Source: Flavivirga eckloniae
Lineage (GTDB): Bacteria; Bacteroidota; Bacteroidia; Flavobacteriales; Flavobacteriaceae
Assembly (NCBI RefSeq): GCF_002886045.1
Contig: NZ_CP025791.1
Coordinates: 3,921,001-3,985,000 of the forward strand
Length of the DNA: 64,000 bases
Reading direction: 5' to 3'
Part shown: positions 53,886 through 63,093 of the stretch, piece after piece
Position numbering within the stretch: position 1 is the first letter of the stretch
Layout: the number at the start of each line of letters is the position of its first letter
The notes under the pieces: generated by a model
Seen by the model: the letters and a program-made list of their open reading frames with translations, nothing else
What the model was told of the DNA's origin: nothing
Databases searched by the model: none
Made by a program: the position numbers and the translations under genes

Positions 53886-54872
53886 ATGAAAACCCAAATC
53901 TTCAATATGGCAATGCTTAGTATTGCCCTAAACTTTTTGACCGCATGTGGTGGTTCTGATGATACTGTTAATAATCCAGATCCAGCAGGAGAAATTGGTG
54001 ATGTAGAAAACATTCAAATTTTTCCAGAAAGCCATCCTTTAAATAAGGACATTTCCAATAGTCCAGTCGATGCAAATTCAGATTTAATAATCAACAATAT
54101 AGGCACTAATAAAGGTCTTTTTCCAGACTTTGGTAGTGGTGAATGGGAAGGATCTCCTATAGGAATTCCATATGTTAGCGTTGATGGAAGTCAGCCAAAA
54201 GTACCTATAGCGTTTAGAGCAAATAATTATGATGGCAATTATGGTAATGAGAGTGATCAAGGACCATTTCCTATTCCCTTAAATGCACCCATAGAGGGCA
54301 ATGGAGCAGGAGATAGCCATATTATTTCTATTGATGTAGAAAATGGAATGTTATATGAATTATATAACGCGTCCCAGGTGGGCGACGGATTTGAAGCATC
54401 ATCTGCAGCAGTATTCGATTTAAACAAAGTGGCGTTTAGAACTGATGGTTGGACATCTGCAGATGCAGCAGGCTTACCCATATTTCCGTTATTAGTAAGA
54501 TACCCGGAGATAGAAAAAGGAGTTATAGATCACCCGATACGATTTACCATAAGCCGTAGCAAAATATATGAAGGCTATGTACATCCTGCAAGACATTTGG
54601 TGTCTGGAAATACAGGTGATGAATTAATGCCTTTTGGTGGTAGATTACGACTTAAAGCCGATTTCGATATCAGTGGTTTTTCTAAGACCAATCAAATTAT
54701 TCTTAAGGCCATGAAAACATACGGATTGATGCTCGCCGATGTAGGTTCTGATATGTTTATAACCGGAGCACCTCATGAAAAATGGGATAATGATGACCTT
54801 AAAAAACTAAAGCAAGTCACTTTGGATAATTTTGAGGTTATTGAGTTGGGGGATATTACTTTGAAGAATTAG
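53886..54872 (+). CDS. Conserved lipoprotein of unknown function
   Basis: About 328 residues from the ATG at 53886 (an in-frame TTG lies at 53865). Lipobox ALNFLTAC, then GGSDDTV. The mature protein has conserved-looking stretches: ESDQGPFPIPLNAPIEGNG, DSHIISIDVENGMLYELYNA, FRTDGWTSADAAGLPIFPLL, IRFTISRSKIYEGYVHPARH and LRLKADFDISGFSKTNQIIL. I recall the same order in bacterial and eukaryotic proteins of unknown function. The TSADAAGLPI core and the following VRYPE may mark the active region. It has no close operon partner. Confidence 0.65.
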   Translation: MKTQIFNMAMLSIALNFLTACGGSDDTVNNPDPAGEIGDVENIQIFPESHPLNKDISNSPVDANSDLIINNIGTNKGLFPDFGSGEWEGSPIGIPYVSVDGSQPKVPIAFRANNYDGNYGNESDQGPFPIPLNAPIEGNGAGDSHIISIDVENGMLYELYNASQVGDGFEASSAAVFDLNKVAFRTDGWTSADAAGLPIFPLLVRYPEIEKGVIDHPIRFTISRSKIYEGYVHPARHLVSGNTGDELMPFGGRLRLKADFDISGFSKTNQIILKAMKTYGLMLADVGSDMFITGAPHEKWDNDDLKKLKQVTLDNFEVIELGDITLKN

Positions 54873-55177
54873 TTTTTATTATAAATAGAACAATCTAATG
54901 TCGTTCAATAGGCCATAGAGAATTGTTTGCTTTTGATTTGTCGTTATTAACAAAGCTGGTACATCTTAGTAAGATTTGTGTAACATTAAAAGGCTATGAA
55001 TATGAAAAACCCCATAAATATAATCAACAAAGGGGCCTTGTTAATTTAAAAGATTACAAGTTAATTAAAACGAATACACGGTTTTCATATAAATACGATG
55101 AGTTAATAGGCGCATAGAAAAAAAGGAAATCAATACAGAATCACTATCATACCCATGATTGAAAATCAACTTAATAA
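54873..55177. other. Intergenic region before the hybrid kinase
   Basis: 305 bp, AT-rich. A 64-codon frame at 54923-55117 has no coding character. No clear terminator or promoter pair was recognised. Confidence 0.3.
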
Positions 55178-57952
55178 ATGATCAGACTCGGTTATTTTTT
55201 ATCTTTTTTCTTTCTCTGCATACACACCCGTTTAATGGCCCAAGAGGTCATCAAAATTGAACCTGACGATATTTATACGATGCAACCCGAAAGATTTCCT
55301 AATCCAACGGTAAGAGATTCGCTTACAATCGATCAGGCAATTCATTTGTCGTATACAGATACATTTATTGATAGACCAGCCATTGGAAAAGACCATTGGG
55401 CACGTTTTCAATTTGAAGTAGATACAATACATAATATCAAGCGTATTAATTTTACTTTCTCTCAGTCCGACAAGCTTGTATTATTTGTTCCCAAAAAGCA
55501 GGGAGGATTTCAGAGATATGAGGCAGGTCTTTTAATTTTTGATGAGCCGATAATAGAATTTCATCATGCAAGCAGGATTGTTATAAATACGGCACAAGTT
55601 GATTTTACAAGGCCTTTTTACTTCAAGAATATTCCTCTAACTTTTTTTGGAAACAAAGCAGTCAATACTGATGTTTCATTCGAAACATATAGTTATATAC
55701 CTGTTTTTAATAAAGATACTTATAAGGATTCTATACGTAGTTATGAAACTTTTGAATTCACATTTGCAATGCTTATAGGAATGATTATTATTGCATTTGT
55801 CTTTATGATCTTACATTTTGCAATTATCAGAAAAATTTACTTTCTGTATTTCAGTCTTTATATGTTTTGCCTAATATTTAATTACGGATATCGCACGTTT
55901 TATTTTTATAACCTATATGCCGGGATAAAACCGATTCTCTACTTTTATTTTAATCAGAATGGACAATTGCTAGCACACCTGTTTTATATGTTTTTTTTCG
56001 TGTCTTTCGTCGACATGAAAAACAATTATAAGAAATTATATAAAGTAGTCAATGGTACTATTTATTTTTTCTTAGGATTTATTGTTGCTTATAATGCCCT
56101 TATTTTAATCAATCCATACACCTCTTATCATTTACTTCTTGTAAATAGTGTTATCCATATAATTTCATTTTTAAATCTACTGTATGTAATCTATGCATTT
56201 ATTAAAAAAGGTACGCTGGAAACTAAAATAATGGCAATAGGCTCTGCCTGCGTAGTAATCGGGTATATTATAGCTTTTAATATTGGTTTCTTTATCCTAG
56301 TGCCCATTATCGTATTAGAAGCAGCCGTATTTATGAGTGTGCTCTCATATTTGGATCTAAAAAAATATAAAGTGATTTTAGAGTCTAAAAAGAAAAAAGA
56401 AATGGATATCCTAAAATCTGATTTTTATGCAAATATCTCGCACGAATTTAGAACCCCACTTACACTTATAGCCGTTCCAATAGAGGAGAAATTAAGCGAT
56501 AAGAAACTTTCTGAAAAAGATCGCACAAATTTTGAAATGATACAACGTAATAATAAAAGATTATTAGGACTTGTAGATCAACTTCTGGAAATGTCAAAGG
56601 CAGAGTCGGGATACCAAAAACTACAAATAAACAAAGGCAATATTTTAGGTGTTATAAGTGCCATAGCAGATTCATTTGTGTACAAGGCAAAACAAAAAGG
56701 TGTTACTTATATTATAAGCGTTGAAAAAAACAGGGAAAACAGATGGTATGATCGGGATATAATAGAAAAAGTCACGATTAACTTGTTGTCAAATGCAATT
56801 AAATATACTTCTGAAGGAGGAGGAATAGTTTGTAGAGCTTTCATAAAAGAAGGTATCTTATATCTGAAAGTAAAAAATACAGGAAAAGGGCTTTCCAAAG
56901 AACAATCTGAGAAAATTTTTGAACGATTTTATCAAGTCGATAATTACCAACCAGGCTCTGGAATAGGATTGGCTTTGGTAAAGGAATTGGTGAAGTTGCA
57001 TAAAGGCACTATACAGGTAGAGAGTAAACCAAATGAATGGATAGCTTTTAAGGTAGGGCTTTCTGTGCATAAAAATGACTTTAAAAATTCGGATATTCGT
57101 ATTGAAACCTCAGAAAAAACCTTTGCTCCTGAACTGTTAACTCCTTGTTTTACAAATGGAGTATTAGTAAAAGAAGAAACCTCAAAAAAAAGAAATAATG
57201 AATTACCTGTGATATTGATCGTTGAGGATAATGAAGACTTGAGAATGCTACTTAAGGAAACCTTTGAAAAGGCGTATAAGGTTATCGTTGCAAAAAACGG
57301 GCGGCTAGGTATAGATCTTGCGTTAAATCATATCCCGGACCTAATTATTTCTGATATCATGATGCCTGTAAAAGATGGGGTTGAGTTAACGAGAGAGTTA
57401 AAAAATGATGAGTGTACCTGCCATATCCCTATCATCTTGCTTACTGCCAAAGTTGGAGAAGATAATGAGCTCGTAGGTATCGTAAACGGAGCCGATGATT
57501 ATATCGTAAAACCTTTTAATATGAAGGTCCTGATAAGTAAGGTCAAGAATATAATTAAGCTTAGGCAAAAATTGCAAGATCGATATCGGCGGGAATCTGA
57601 AATTAATCCCAAAATGATAGCTACCAATTCTATAGACGAAAAATTTTGGGGCAGGGTCAATGACATATTACTTATAAAATTGATGGATTCTTCTTTTACT
57701 GCAGATGAATTTAGTAAGAGTATGGGCATGGCTAGAATGACACTACACAGAAAATTAAGAAGCCTTACCGGTTTATCGACTACAGAATTCGTAAATGTTG
57801 AACGGCTAAAAAAAGCAGCGCAATGTCTTAGATCTTCCGACCTTACCGTTTCAGAGATCGCTACAGATGTAGGTTTTGATACCATTTCTTATTTCAATAA
57901 GTGTTTTAAAGATATCTATCGCTGTACTCCTACAGAGTATAGAAGACGATAA
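55178..57952 (+). CDS. 7TM-DISM hybrid histidine kinase with receiver and AraC domains
   Basis: 924 residues in one chain. N-terminal signal peptide and a DISMED2-type extracellular sensor (about 25-170), seven transmembrane helices (about 195-395), HisKA with His in NISHEFRTP (about 421), HATPase with NLLSNAIKYTSEGG and GSGIGLALVKELV, receiver domain with phosphoacceptor Asp in IISDIMMP (about 725) and a C-terminal AraC HTH (about 838-924, SEIATDVGFDTISYFNKCFK). All parts of a two-component system are joined, so it senses outside and binds DNA directly. The repeat protein at 58123 is the nearest candidate target. Confidence 0.93.
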   Translation: MIRLGYFLSFFFLCIHTRLMAQEVIKIEPDDIYTMQPERFPNPTVRDSLTIDQAIHLSYTDTFIDRPAIGKDHWARFQFEVDTIHNIKRINFTFSQSDKLVLFVPKKQGGFQRYEAGLLIFDEPIIEFHHASRIVINTAQVDFTRPFYFKNIPLTFFGNKAVNTDVSFETYSYIPVFNKDTYKDSIRSYETFEFTFAMLIGMIIIAFVFMILHFAIIRKIYFLYFSLYMFCLIFNYGYRTFYFYNLYAGIKPILYFYFNQNGQLLAHLFYMFFFVSFVDMKNNYKKLYKVVNGTIYFFLGFIVAYNALILINPYTSYHLLLVNSVIHIISFLNLLYVIYAFIKKGTLETKIMAIGSACVVIGYIIAFNIGFFILVPIIVLEAAVFMSVLSYLDLKKYKVILESKKKKEMDILKSDFYANISHEFRTPLTLIAVPIEEKLSDKKLSEKDRTNFEMIQRNNKRLLGLVDQLLEMSKAESGYQKLQINKGNILGVISAIADSFVYKAKQKGVTYIISVEKNRENRWYDRDIIEKVTINLLSNAIKYTSEGGGIVCRAFIKEGILYLKVKNTGKGLSKEQSEKIFERFYQVDNYQPGSGIGLALVKELVKLHKGTIQVESKPNEWIAFKVGLSVHKNDFKNSDIRIETSEKTFAPELLTPCFTNGVLVKEETSKKRNNELPVILIVEDNEDLRMLLKETFEKAYKVIVAKNGRLGIDLALNHIPDLIISDIMMPVKDGVELTRELKNDECTCHIPIILLTAKVGEDNELVGIVNGADDYIVKPFNMKVLISKVKNIIKLRQKLQDRYRRESEINPKMIATNSIDEKFWGRVNDILLIKLMDSSFTADEFSKSMGMARMTLHRKLRSLTGLSTTEFVNVERLKKAAQCLRSSDLTVSEIATDVGFDTISYFNKCFKDIYRCTPTEYRRR

Positions 57953-58122
57953 TTTCTTCCCGTTAATATCTTAAAACAGGACTTTCCGAAACTCTTATAA
58001 CAATGTTATGTTACATATCTGTTAGTTTTTGTTACATATAAAAAAGTGAATAAAAACTCATGGTATTACTTTAGAATTTTCAAATCATAAATCATTAAAA
58101 TATTCTAAAAAAACCTACTATT

Positions 58123-59682
58123 ATGAAATCTACAACTTACATCGTGTCGAGCTTACTAATCATAGTGTCTAATATGCTTTTTGCTCAAAGTAATACTTTA
58201 TATGGTACCCGGGCAGGTGCCTCACTTACCACTGGGAGTCATAATGTATTTATTGGAAATCATACCGGTCATGAGAATACAACGGGTAGTTCTAATACAT
58301 TTAATGGCGGTCTTGCTGGTTATAATAATATAACGGGTAACTATAATTCCTTTAATGGTTCTTTTGCTGGTTATAAAAATACAACTGGTGGTTTTAATAC
58401 CTTTAATGGTTCTTCGGCTGGTTATGATAATACGACTGGGGACAGCAATACCTTTTGTGGCAGTTTTACCGGTTATAACAATACAACGGGTAACTATAAT
58501 ACCTTTAATGGTTCTTCTGCTGGTTATAATAATACAACGGGACATTCTAATCTCTTTAATGGTCATGCTGCTGGTCATCAGAATACAACCGGACATTCTA
58601 ATACCTTTAACGGTAGGTATGCCGGGTATTCTAATACAAAGGGTTTTCATAATACTTATAGCGGTCATAATGCTGGTAATACGAGTAGAACTGGAAACTT
58701 TAATACATTTATAGGTAGTTATGCAGGTAATAAAAATGGAAGCGGGAGTTCTAATACATTTGTTGGTGTTAGTGCTGGCGATTCCGATGCTGGATCAGGG
58801 AATACTTATTTAGGTAGAGCATCGGGTAGTGAAAACATAGGAGACAATAATGTGTTTATTGGTAACGATGCCGGGATAAATGTAACTAATGTCGATAATA
58901 AATTATACATCCAGCATGGAGGAATTAACAGAACTCCTTTAATTCTTGGGGATTTTGCAACAGGAAACATAGCATTGGGGACCCCATATATGTATAACCA
59001 ATATCGACTTTATATAGATGGCGATGCTTATACTACCGGGTTATGGTTAAGATCTGATAAAAAGTTTAAAAAAGACATTACTACGATACCTAATGCATTA
59101 AAGGCTATCAATGCGCTTGAAGGTGTCACCTATCAATTTAAACAAACTGATAAGATAAAAAAATCAGGGATTCAATTACCGGTAAAACAACAATACGGTT
59201 TAATTGCACAAGAATTAGAAAAGGTCTTTCCGGATTTGGTAAAAGAAAGTCAAGACGGTTATAAAGCAGTAAACTATCAAGGACTAATTCCGGTATTGAT
59301 AGAAGCAATTAAAGAGATCAATCAAGAGAAAAGTGAATTAAAAGAAGAAATTAGAAATATAAAGAAAGCTATTGAAGAAAATGATATATCACATAAACCC
59401 ACAAATACAGATATTAATGAGAATACTGCACAGTTATACCAAAACATACCCAATCCTGCTATTTCAGAAACGATTATTAAATATACGACATCACCAAATA
59501 CAAGGTCCACTTCAATTTTCATTTTTGATCTTAATGGAAGACAGGTAAAGGTATTTCAGAATCTTAAATCAGGAAATGGAGAACTAATGATTTCAAAAAA
59601 TAAAATACCAAAAGGGCTATATCATTATAGCCTTGTATTAGATGGAAAGATCATCGATACAAAAAAAATGATAATTCAATAA
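58123..59682 (+). CDS. T9SS-exported repeat-stalk protein with S74 intramolecular chaperone
   Basis: 519 residues with an N-terminal signal (SSLLIIVSNMLFAQS). Residues about 28-255 contain about 13 copies of a 17-residue unit of the form GYNNTTGNSNTFNGSSA, a beta-solenoid or trimeric stalk like phage tail spikes. The S74 (endosialidase-type) chaperone begins at about 308 with SDKKFKKDITTI, which includes the Ser and Lys needed for self-cleavage, and continues with QYGLIAQELEKVFPDLV and a coiled coil (EKSELKEEIRNIKK). The end, QNIPNPAISETIIKY onward, is a T9SS type A sorting tail. It is probably a surface or released fibre. Confidence 0.85.
   Translation: MKSTTYIVSSLLIIVSNMLFAQSNTLYGTRAGASLTTGSHNVFIGNHTGHENTTGSSNTFNGGLAGYNNITGNYNSFNGSFAGYKNTTGGFNTFNGSSAGYDNTTGDSNTFCGSFTGYNNTTGNYNTFNGSSAGYNNTTGHSNLFNGHAAGHQNTTGHSNTFNGRYAGYSNTKGFHNTYSGHNAGNTSRTGNFNTFIGSYAGNKNGSGSSNTFVGVSAGDSDAGSGNTYLGRASGSENIGDNNVFIGNDAGINVTNVDNKLYIQHGGINRTPLILGDFATGNIALGTPYMYNQYRLYIDGDAYTTGLWLRSDKKFKKDITTIPNALKAINALEGVTYQFKQTDKIKKSGIQLPVKQQYGLIAQELEKVFPDLVKESQDGYKAVNYQGLIPVLIEAIKEINQEKSELKEEIRNIKKAIEENDISHKPTNTDINENTAQLYQNIPNPAISETIIKYTTSPNTRSTSIFIFDLNGRQVKVFQNLKSGNGELMISKNKIPKGLYHYSLVLDGKIIDTKKMIIQ
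58228..58890 (+). repeat. Tandem 51-bp coding repeats
   Basis: About 13 imperfect 51-bp units encode the 17-residue stalk repeat of the S74 protein. They contain recurrent AATACAACGGG, TTTAATGG and GCTGGTTATAATAAT segments. Unequal recombination between units could change stalk length. Confidence 0.7.
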
Positions 59683-59703
59683 TTGCGTATATGATGTAAA
59701 ATG

Positions 59704-59745
59704 AAGAGTATTACCTAACAAATTGGTAATGCTCTTTGTGTTTTT
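59704..59745 (+). terminator. Rho-independent terminator after the S74 gene
   Basis: AAGAGTATTACC (59704-59715) and GGTAATGCTCTT (59725-59736) form a 12-bp stem with one G-T-type mismatch, followed by TGTGTTTTT. Confidence 0.8.
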
Positions 59746-59904
59746 ACGAATTAAAGAAGTAGATGAAACCTTCATAATTGGGACATTTACTCTGTGAATT
59801 TTTGAATCATCCTTAAATTGAATTTCTACGGTGCCTTCAGCAATAAGAGGATATACATAAATGTGATGGTTTTTTAGAATCACCTCATAATTTCTTTTCT
59901 TCAA

Positions 59905-60265
59905 TACCTTAAACAGGACTTCTTGAAACTCTTATAACAATGATACATAACATATCTGTTAGTTTTTGTTACATATAAAAAAGTTAATAAAAACTCATGG
60001 CATTACTTTGGAATTTTCAAACTATAAATCATTAAAATATTCTAAAAACCTACTATTACGAAATCTACAACTTACATCGTGTCGAGTTTATTACTCATAG
60101 TGTCTAAATATGCTTTTTGCTCAAAGTAATACTTTATATGGTTTTCGGGCAGGTGCCTCACTTACCATGGGGAAATCATAATATATTTATTAGAAGTTCT
60201 GCTGATTAAGCGACTACGTTCGCTTGGGGTAATACATTTAATGGAACTTCTATTCTAATACACGG
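59905..60265 (+). pseudogene. Decayed duplicate of the S74 gene promoter and 5' end
   Basis: This stretch repeats 57968-58300 or so, including the untranslated upstream sequence (for example ATATCTGTTAGTTTTTGTTA and ATCATTAAAATATTCTAAAA). The start codon ATG is ACG at 60058, one inserted base shifts the frame after about 16 codons, and a stop follows at 60127. The 3' part is shortened and fades out near 60265. It is a dead partial tandem duplication, so the intact copy can be compared directly. Confidence 0.85.
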
Positions 60266-60291
60266 GATTAGGATATACTTGTGCTATGTTT

Positions 60292-61782
60292 CTAAACTTT
60301 AGAAGTCAAAGACTTGATAAATACATAACCAAAACCTAAAAACAACATAAGGTGAAAAGGGAAAAGTCCGAAATCGCCACCCTGATCCCCTACAACAAAG
60401 GCGCTGTACATTCCAAAACCGAAGTAGGCCATAAGCAAGCCTTCAAAAATAACATGTACCGATACTGTTTTTTTAATGTATTTGTTGTTTTTCCAACTGT
60501 CTTTTAATGTGTTAATATTAAATTTTGGGGTACGTATAAATTCACTCTTTTTGCCTAAATGACCTTCTAGAACAGCTATAGAATTGTGTAAAGAAAAGCC
60601 CATGGCTATTGAGAAAAATACAAAAAACATACCTATGTATCGTATAAAGTTTTTAATGCCACTACCATAAATTCTTTTGTACATGATCCAGTAGCAAACA
60701 AAAAAGATAACTGTACTCATTACAAAGAAACTCATTACATAGAAGTAAGGTTTTAGGTGAGCGTATTCGTTCTTTATATATAACATAGGAATACTAAGTA
60801 CTGCTACTATTAAGATGTTTAAAAACATGGTGCTGTTAAGCAAATGCAAGAGACCATGCACTTTAGTTTTAGCAGATATTTTTTCGTTCTTTAAAACTTT
60901 CCACATCATTTTTCTAAAGTTTTCAGCACCACCTTTGTTCCATCTAAATTGTTGTGAACGCGCAGCGCTTATAACAACAGGAAGCTCGGCAGGTGTTTCA
61001 ACATTCTCAAGGTATTTAAATTTCCAGTTTTTTAATTGGGCACGGTAGCTTAAATCGAGGTCTTCGGTTAGTGTATCGCCTTCCCAATTACCAGCATCTA
61101 TAATGCACTCTTTGCGCCATACACCAGCAGTACCATTAAAATTAATAAAATGCCCTTTACTGTTTCTTCCAACCTGCTCCAGTGTAAAATGTGCATCTAA
61201 AGCAAAGGCCTGAATTCTTGTAAGGATGGAATAGTTACGGTTAATATGCCCCCAACGAGTTTGCACAACGCCTATGTTATCATCTTTAAAATATGGCACA
61301 GTACGTTTTAACCAATCTTTTTTAGGCAGGAAATCGGAATCGAAAATAGCTATAAATTCACCTTTTGCAACTTCCAACCCTTCTTTAAGGGCTCCTGCTT
61401 TAAAACCACTACGATCGGTTCTAGTAATTTGTTTAATATCTAATCCAGCCGCTTTTAAACCTTCTATTTGTTTATGGGTGGTTTCAACAGTTTCATCGGT
61501 AGAATCATCTAAAACCTGTATCTCTAATTTGTCTTTAGGATAGTCAATTTCTGCAATATTATTCAGTAACCGCTCCATAACATACATCTCATTATAAACA
61601 GGTAGTTGTATCGTTACATATGGAATTTCATCTGGATTGGTAAGATCGAATTTGGAGCAATCATCACACTTTTTTTGAGCACTTATATAATTAAAAAGTA
61701 GGTTTAATTGTGCCAGTGCATATAAAAATATAAGCAAAAGTGCTATGGTGTATATTACTATAATAATGGTTTGAGGAATCAT
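60292..61782 (-). CDS. Processive GT2 glycosyltransferase, cellulose-synthase-like
   Basis: A 496-residue inner-membrane enzyme. An N-terminal span (about 5-27) precedes the GT2 domain: QLPVYNE, DDSTDET, FDSDFLP, TEDLDLSYRA and QQFRW (the D, D, D, QxxRW set of processive glycosyltransferases). Four more spans follow (about 310-490). It would add sugars to a lipid or polymer at the membrane. Its start overlaps the end of the preceding GT2 gene by 4 bp (61779-61782), so the two are translationally coupled. Confidence 0.9.
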   Translation of the reverse strand: MIPQTIIIVIYTIALLLIFLYALAQLNLLFNYISAQKKCDDCSKFDLTNPDEIPYVTIQLPVYNEMYVMERLLNNIAEIDYPKDKLEIQVLDDSTDETVETTHKQIEGLKAAGLDIKQITRTDRSGFKAGALKEGLEVAKGEFIAIFDSDFLPKKDWLKRTVPYFKDDNIGVVQTRWGHINRNYSILTRIQAFALDAHFTLEQVGRNSKGHFINFNGTAGVWRKECIIDAGNWEGDTLTEDLDLSYRAQLKNWKFKYLENVETPAELPVVISAARSQQFRWNKGGAENFRKMMWKVLKNEKISAKTKVHGLLHLLNSTMFLNILIVAVLSIPMLYIKNEYAHLKPYFYVMSFFVMSTVIFFVCYWIMYKRIYGSGIKNFIRYIGMFFVFFSIAMGFSLHNSIAVLEGHLGKKSEFIRTPKFNINTLKDSWKNNKYIKKTVSVHVIFEGLLMAYFGFGMYSAFVVGDQGGDFGLFPFHLMLFLGFGYVFIKSLTSKV

Positions 61783-62471
61783 TTTTTAATACTGTATTTA
61801 AAAATCCAACCTAAAATTTTTATGCCTGCAAATATAGCACCTTTTACCGTACCTGAAACTTTTGATACACCTATTCTGTTTCTGTAATTAACTGGTATTT
61901 CGGTGTATGAAAATTTTTGCTTCAATGCCTTTAATTGCATTTCTACGGTCCATCCATAGGTTTTATCTTCCATGTTAAGTGCTAATAACTTCTCATATTT
62001 AATGGCTCTAAACGGTCCTAAATCTGTAAACTTTGCACGAAAAAACAATGTCATTAATGTAGTTGCCAGCCAATTGCCAAAAACTTGAGGAACCGTCATA
62101 GAACCCTTTTCTCTAAGTCGTTTAACACGAGCACCTATTACAAAATCGATACTGTCATTTACAATAGGAGCAACAATTTTGGTTAACTCTTCTGGGTAAT
62201 CGCTATAATCACCATCTAAAAAAACAATAATATCTGGTTTGTTATCTTGATTTGCAATATAATCCATTCCCTTTAAACAAGCATAACCATACCCTTTATT
62301 GGTTTCTGTTAAAACAGTTGCACCTGCCTTTTTAGCGTTAACTTCGGTGTTATCTGTAGAATTGTTACTTACAACTATAACCTCGTTAACAGTGGTTGGA
62401 ATATCGTTAATAACATTAGCGATTGAATCTGCTTCGTTGTAAGCAGGAATAATAACTTTTATATGAGTCAT
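61779..62471 (-). CDS. GT2 glycosyltransferase, dolichyl-phosphate mannose synthase-like
   Basis: A 230-residue GT-A enzyme. Signatures: KVIIPAYNEADSIANVI, VVSNNSTDNTEVNA, GYGYACLKGMDYI and FLDGDYSDYPEE (DxD-type metal site). The protein ends with a short hydrophobic helix and a basic tail, so it may be membrane-associated. It likely transfers a sugar to a polyprenyl phosphate. It overlaps the neighbours by 4 bp on each side, showing one transcript. Confidence 0.88.
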   Translation of the reverse strand: MTHIKVIIPAYNEADSIANVINDIPTTVNEVIVVSNNSTDNTEVNAKKAGATVLTETNKGYGYACLKGMDYIANQDNKPDIIVFLDGDYSDYPEELTKIVAPIVNDSIDFVIGARVKRLREKGSMTVPQVFGNWLATTLMTLFFRAKFTDLGPFRAIKYEKLLALNMEDKTYGWTVEMQLKALKQKFSYTEIPVNYRNRIGVSKVSGTVKGAIFAGIKILGWIFKYSIKK

Positions 62472-63040
62472 TGAAGGTCAGATAGTTTGTTTTCTTTTCT
62501 AAAGGACTTAAAATCTGTCCACTCCTTAATTTTTTTACCGTCTTTATATTTTCTTGCAGAAACCAATTTCTCGTTTTTGTACATCAAACAATACCCGTTT
62601 TTTTGATTGTTTTTTAATTGGCATTTATGGTTGATTTTTTCCATATCGTCATAAAACAACCACCAATTATTCTTTTTGCCATTAACAAAATGACCTTCAG
62701 ACTTTTTATTACCATTAACGGCATAAAAGTACCAATATTTTATAGGTTTGTCTTGATGAAAGTGACCTTCTTTTTTAACAATGCCATTTGGGTAATAAAA
62801 AGTCCAATACTTTACTTTCTGGTTATTGCTTATCCAGCCTTCCGATATCAAGTTTCCACCATCATCGTAATTTTTTTTGTAGACATCTTGAGCTGAAGCT
62901 TGTAATATGAAAAAGAAGATCACATACAAACTAAAATAAAACCTTCCTTTTAAAAAATTATTTGGAAAAGATGCTTCGACAAGCCCAGCATGACAGGTTG
63001 AATTTAATTTGTCTTTATAATTTAATATCAAATTGTTCAT
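62468..63040 (-). CDS. MORN/YwqK-like repeat protein, exported
   Basis: Up to 190 residues. The mature part has repeated GxWxxYYxNGxxxxEG units (EGWISNNQKVKYWTFYYPNG, EGHFHQDKPIKYWYFYAVNG, EGHFVNGKKNNWWLFYDD), the MORN-type repeat also called the YwqK antitoxin-like fold. The N-terminus from the ATG at 63040 contains CHAGLVEAS, coded by a dispersed GACAAGCCCAGCATGACA-type repeat (62972-62998). A hydrophobic signal-like stretch follows it. A TTG near 62927 after AAAGGAAGG would give a shorter start and a plain signal peptide. The start is uncertain. Confidence 0.65.
   Translation of the reverse strand: MNNLILNYKDKLNSTCHAGLVEASFPNNFLKGRFYFSLYVIFFFILQASAQDVYKKNYDDGGNLISEGWISNNQKVKYWTFYYPNGIVKKEGHFHQDKPIKYWYFYAVNGNKKSEGHFVNGKKNNWWLFYDDMEKINHKCQLKNNQKNGYCLMYKNEKLVSARKYKDGKKIKEWTDFKSFRKENKLSDLQ
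62968..63000. repeat. Dispersed repeat in the 5' end of the MORN gene
   Basis: The + strand reads AGATGCTTCGACAAGCCCAG then CATGACAGGTTG, a motif of the AGTCGAAG / TTCGAC family of flavobacterial repeats. It is read in frame by the minus-strand gene. Confidence 0.6.
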
Positions 63041-63093
63041 TTTTAGGTATTAATTTCAAAAAGTAAAAACAGAACCGAACTGAGCACTGCAAA

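Larger units (their letters stand above)
59683..60291. other. Intergenic region after the S74 gene
   Basis: 609 bp. It contains the terminator at 59704 and the decayed duplicate at 59905-60265. An 88-codon frame on the minus strand (59638-59904) overlaps both the S74 gene and its terminator and is not called. No other gene is seen. Confidence 0.5.

Noticed and set aside
54923-55117. 64-codon frame before the hybrid kinase
   Set aside because: No coding character and no start context.
58228-58890. 51-bp repeats as a CRISPR array
   Set aside because: Units are contiguous, imperfect and coding, without spacers; they form the stalk of the S74 protein.
59638-59904. 88-codon minus-strand frame over the end of the S74 gene
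   Set aside because: It crosses the S74 stop and a clear terminator; no family recognised.
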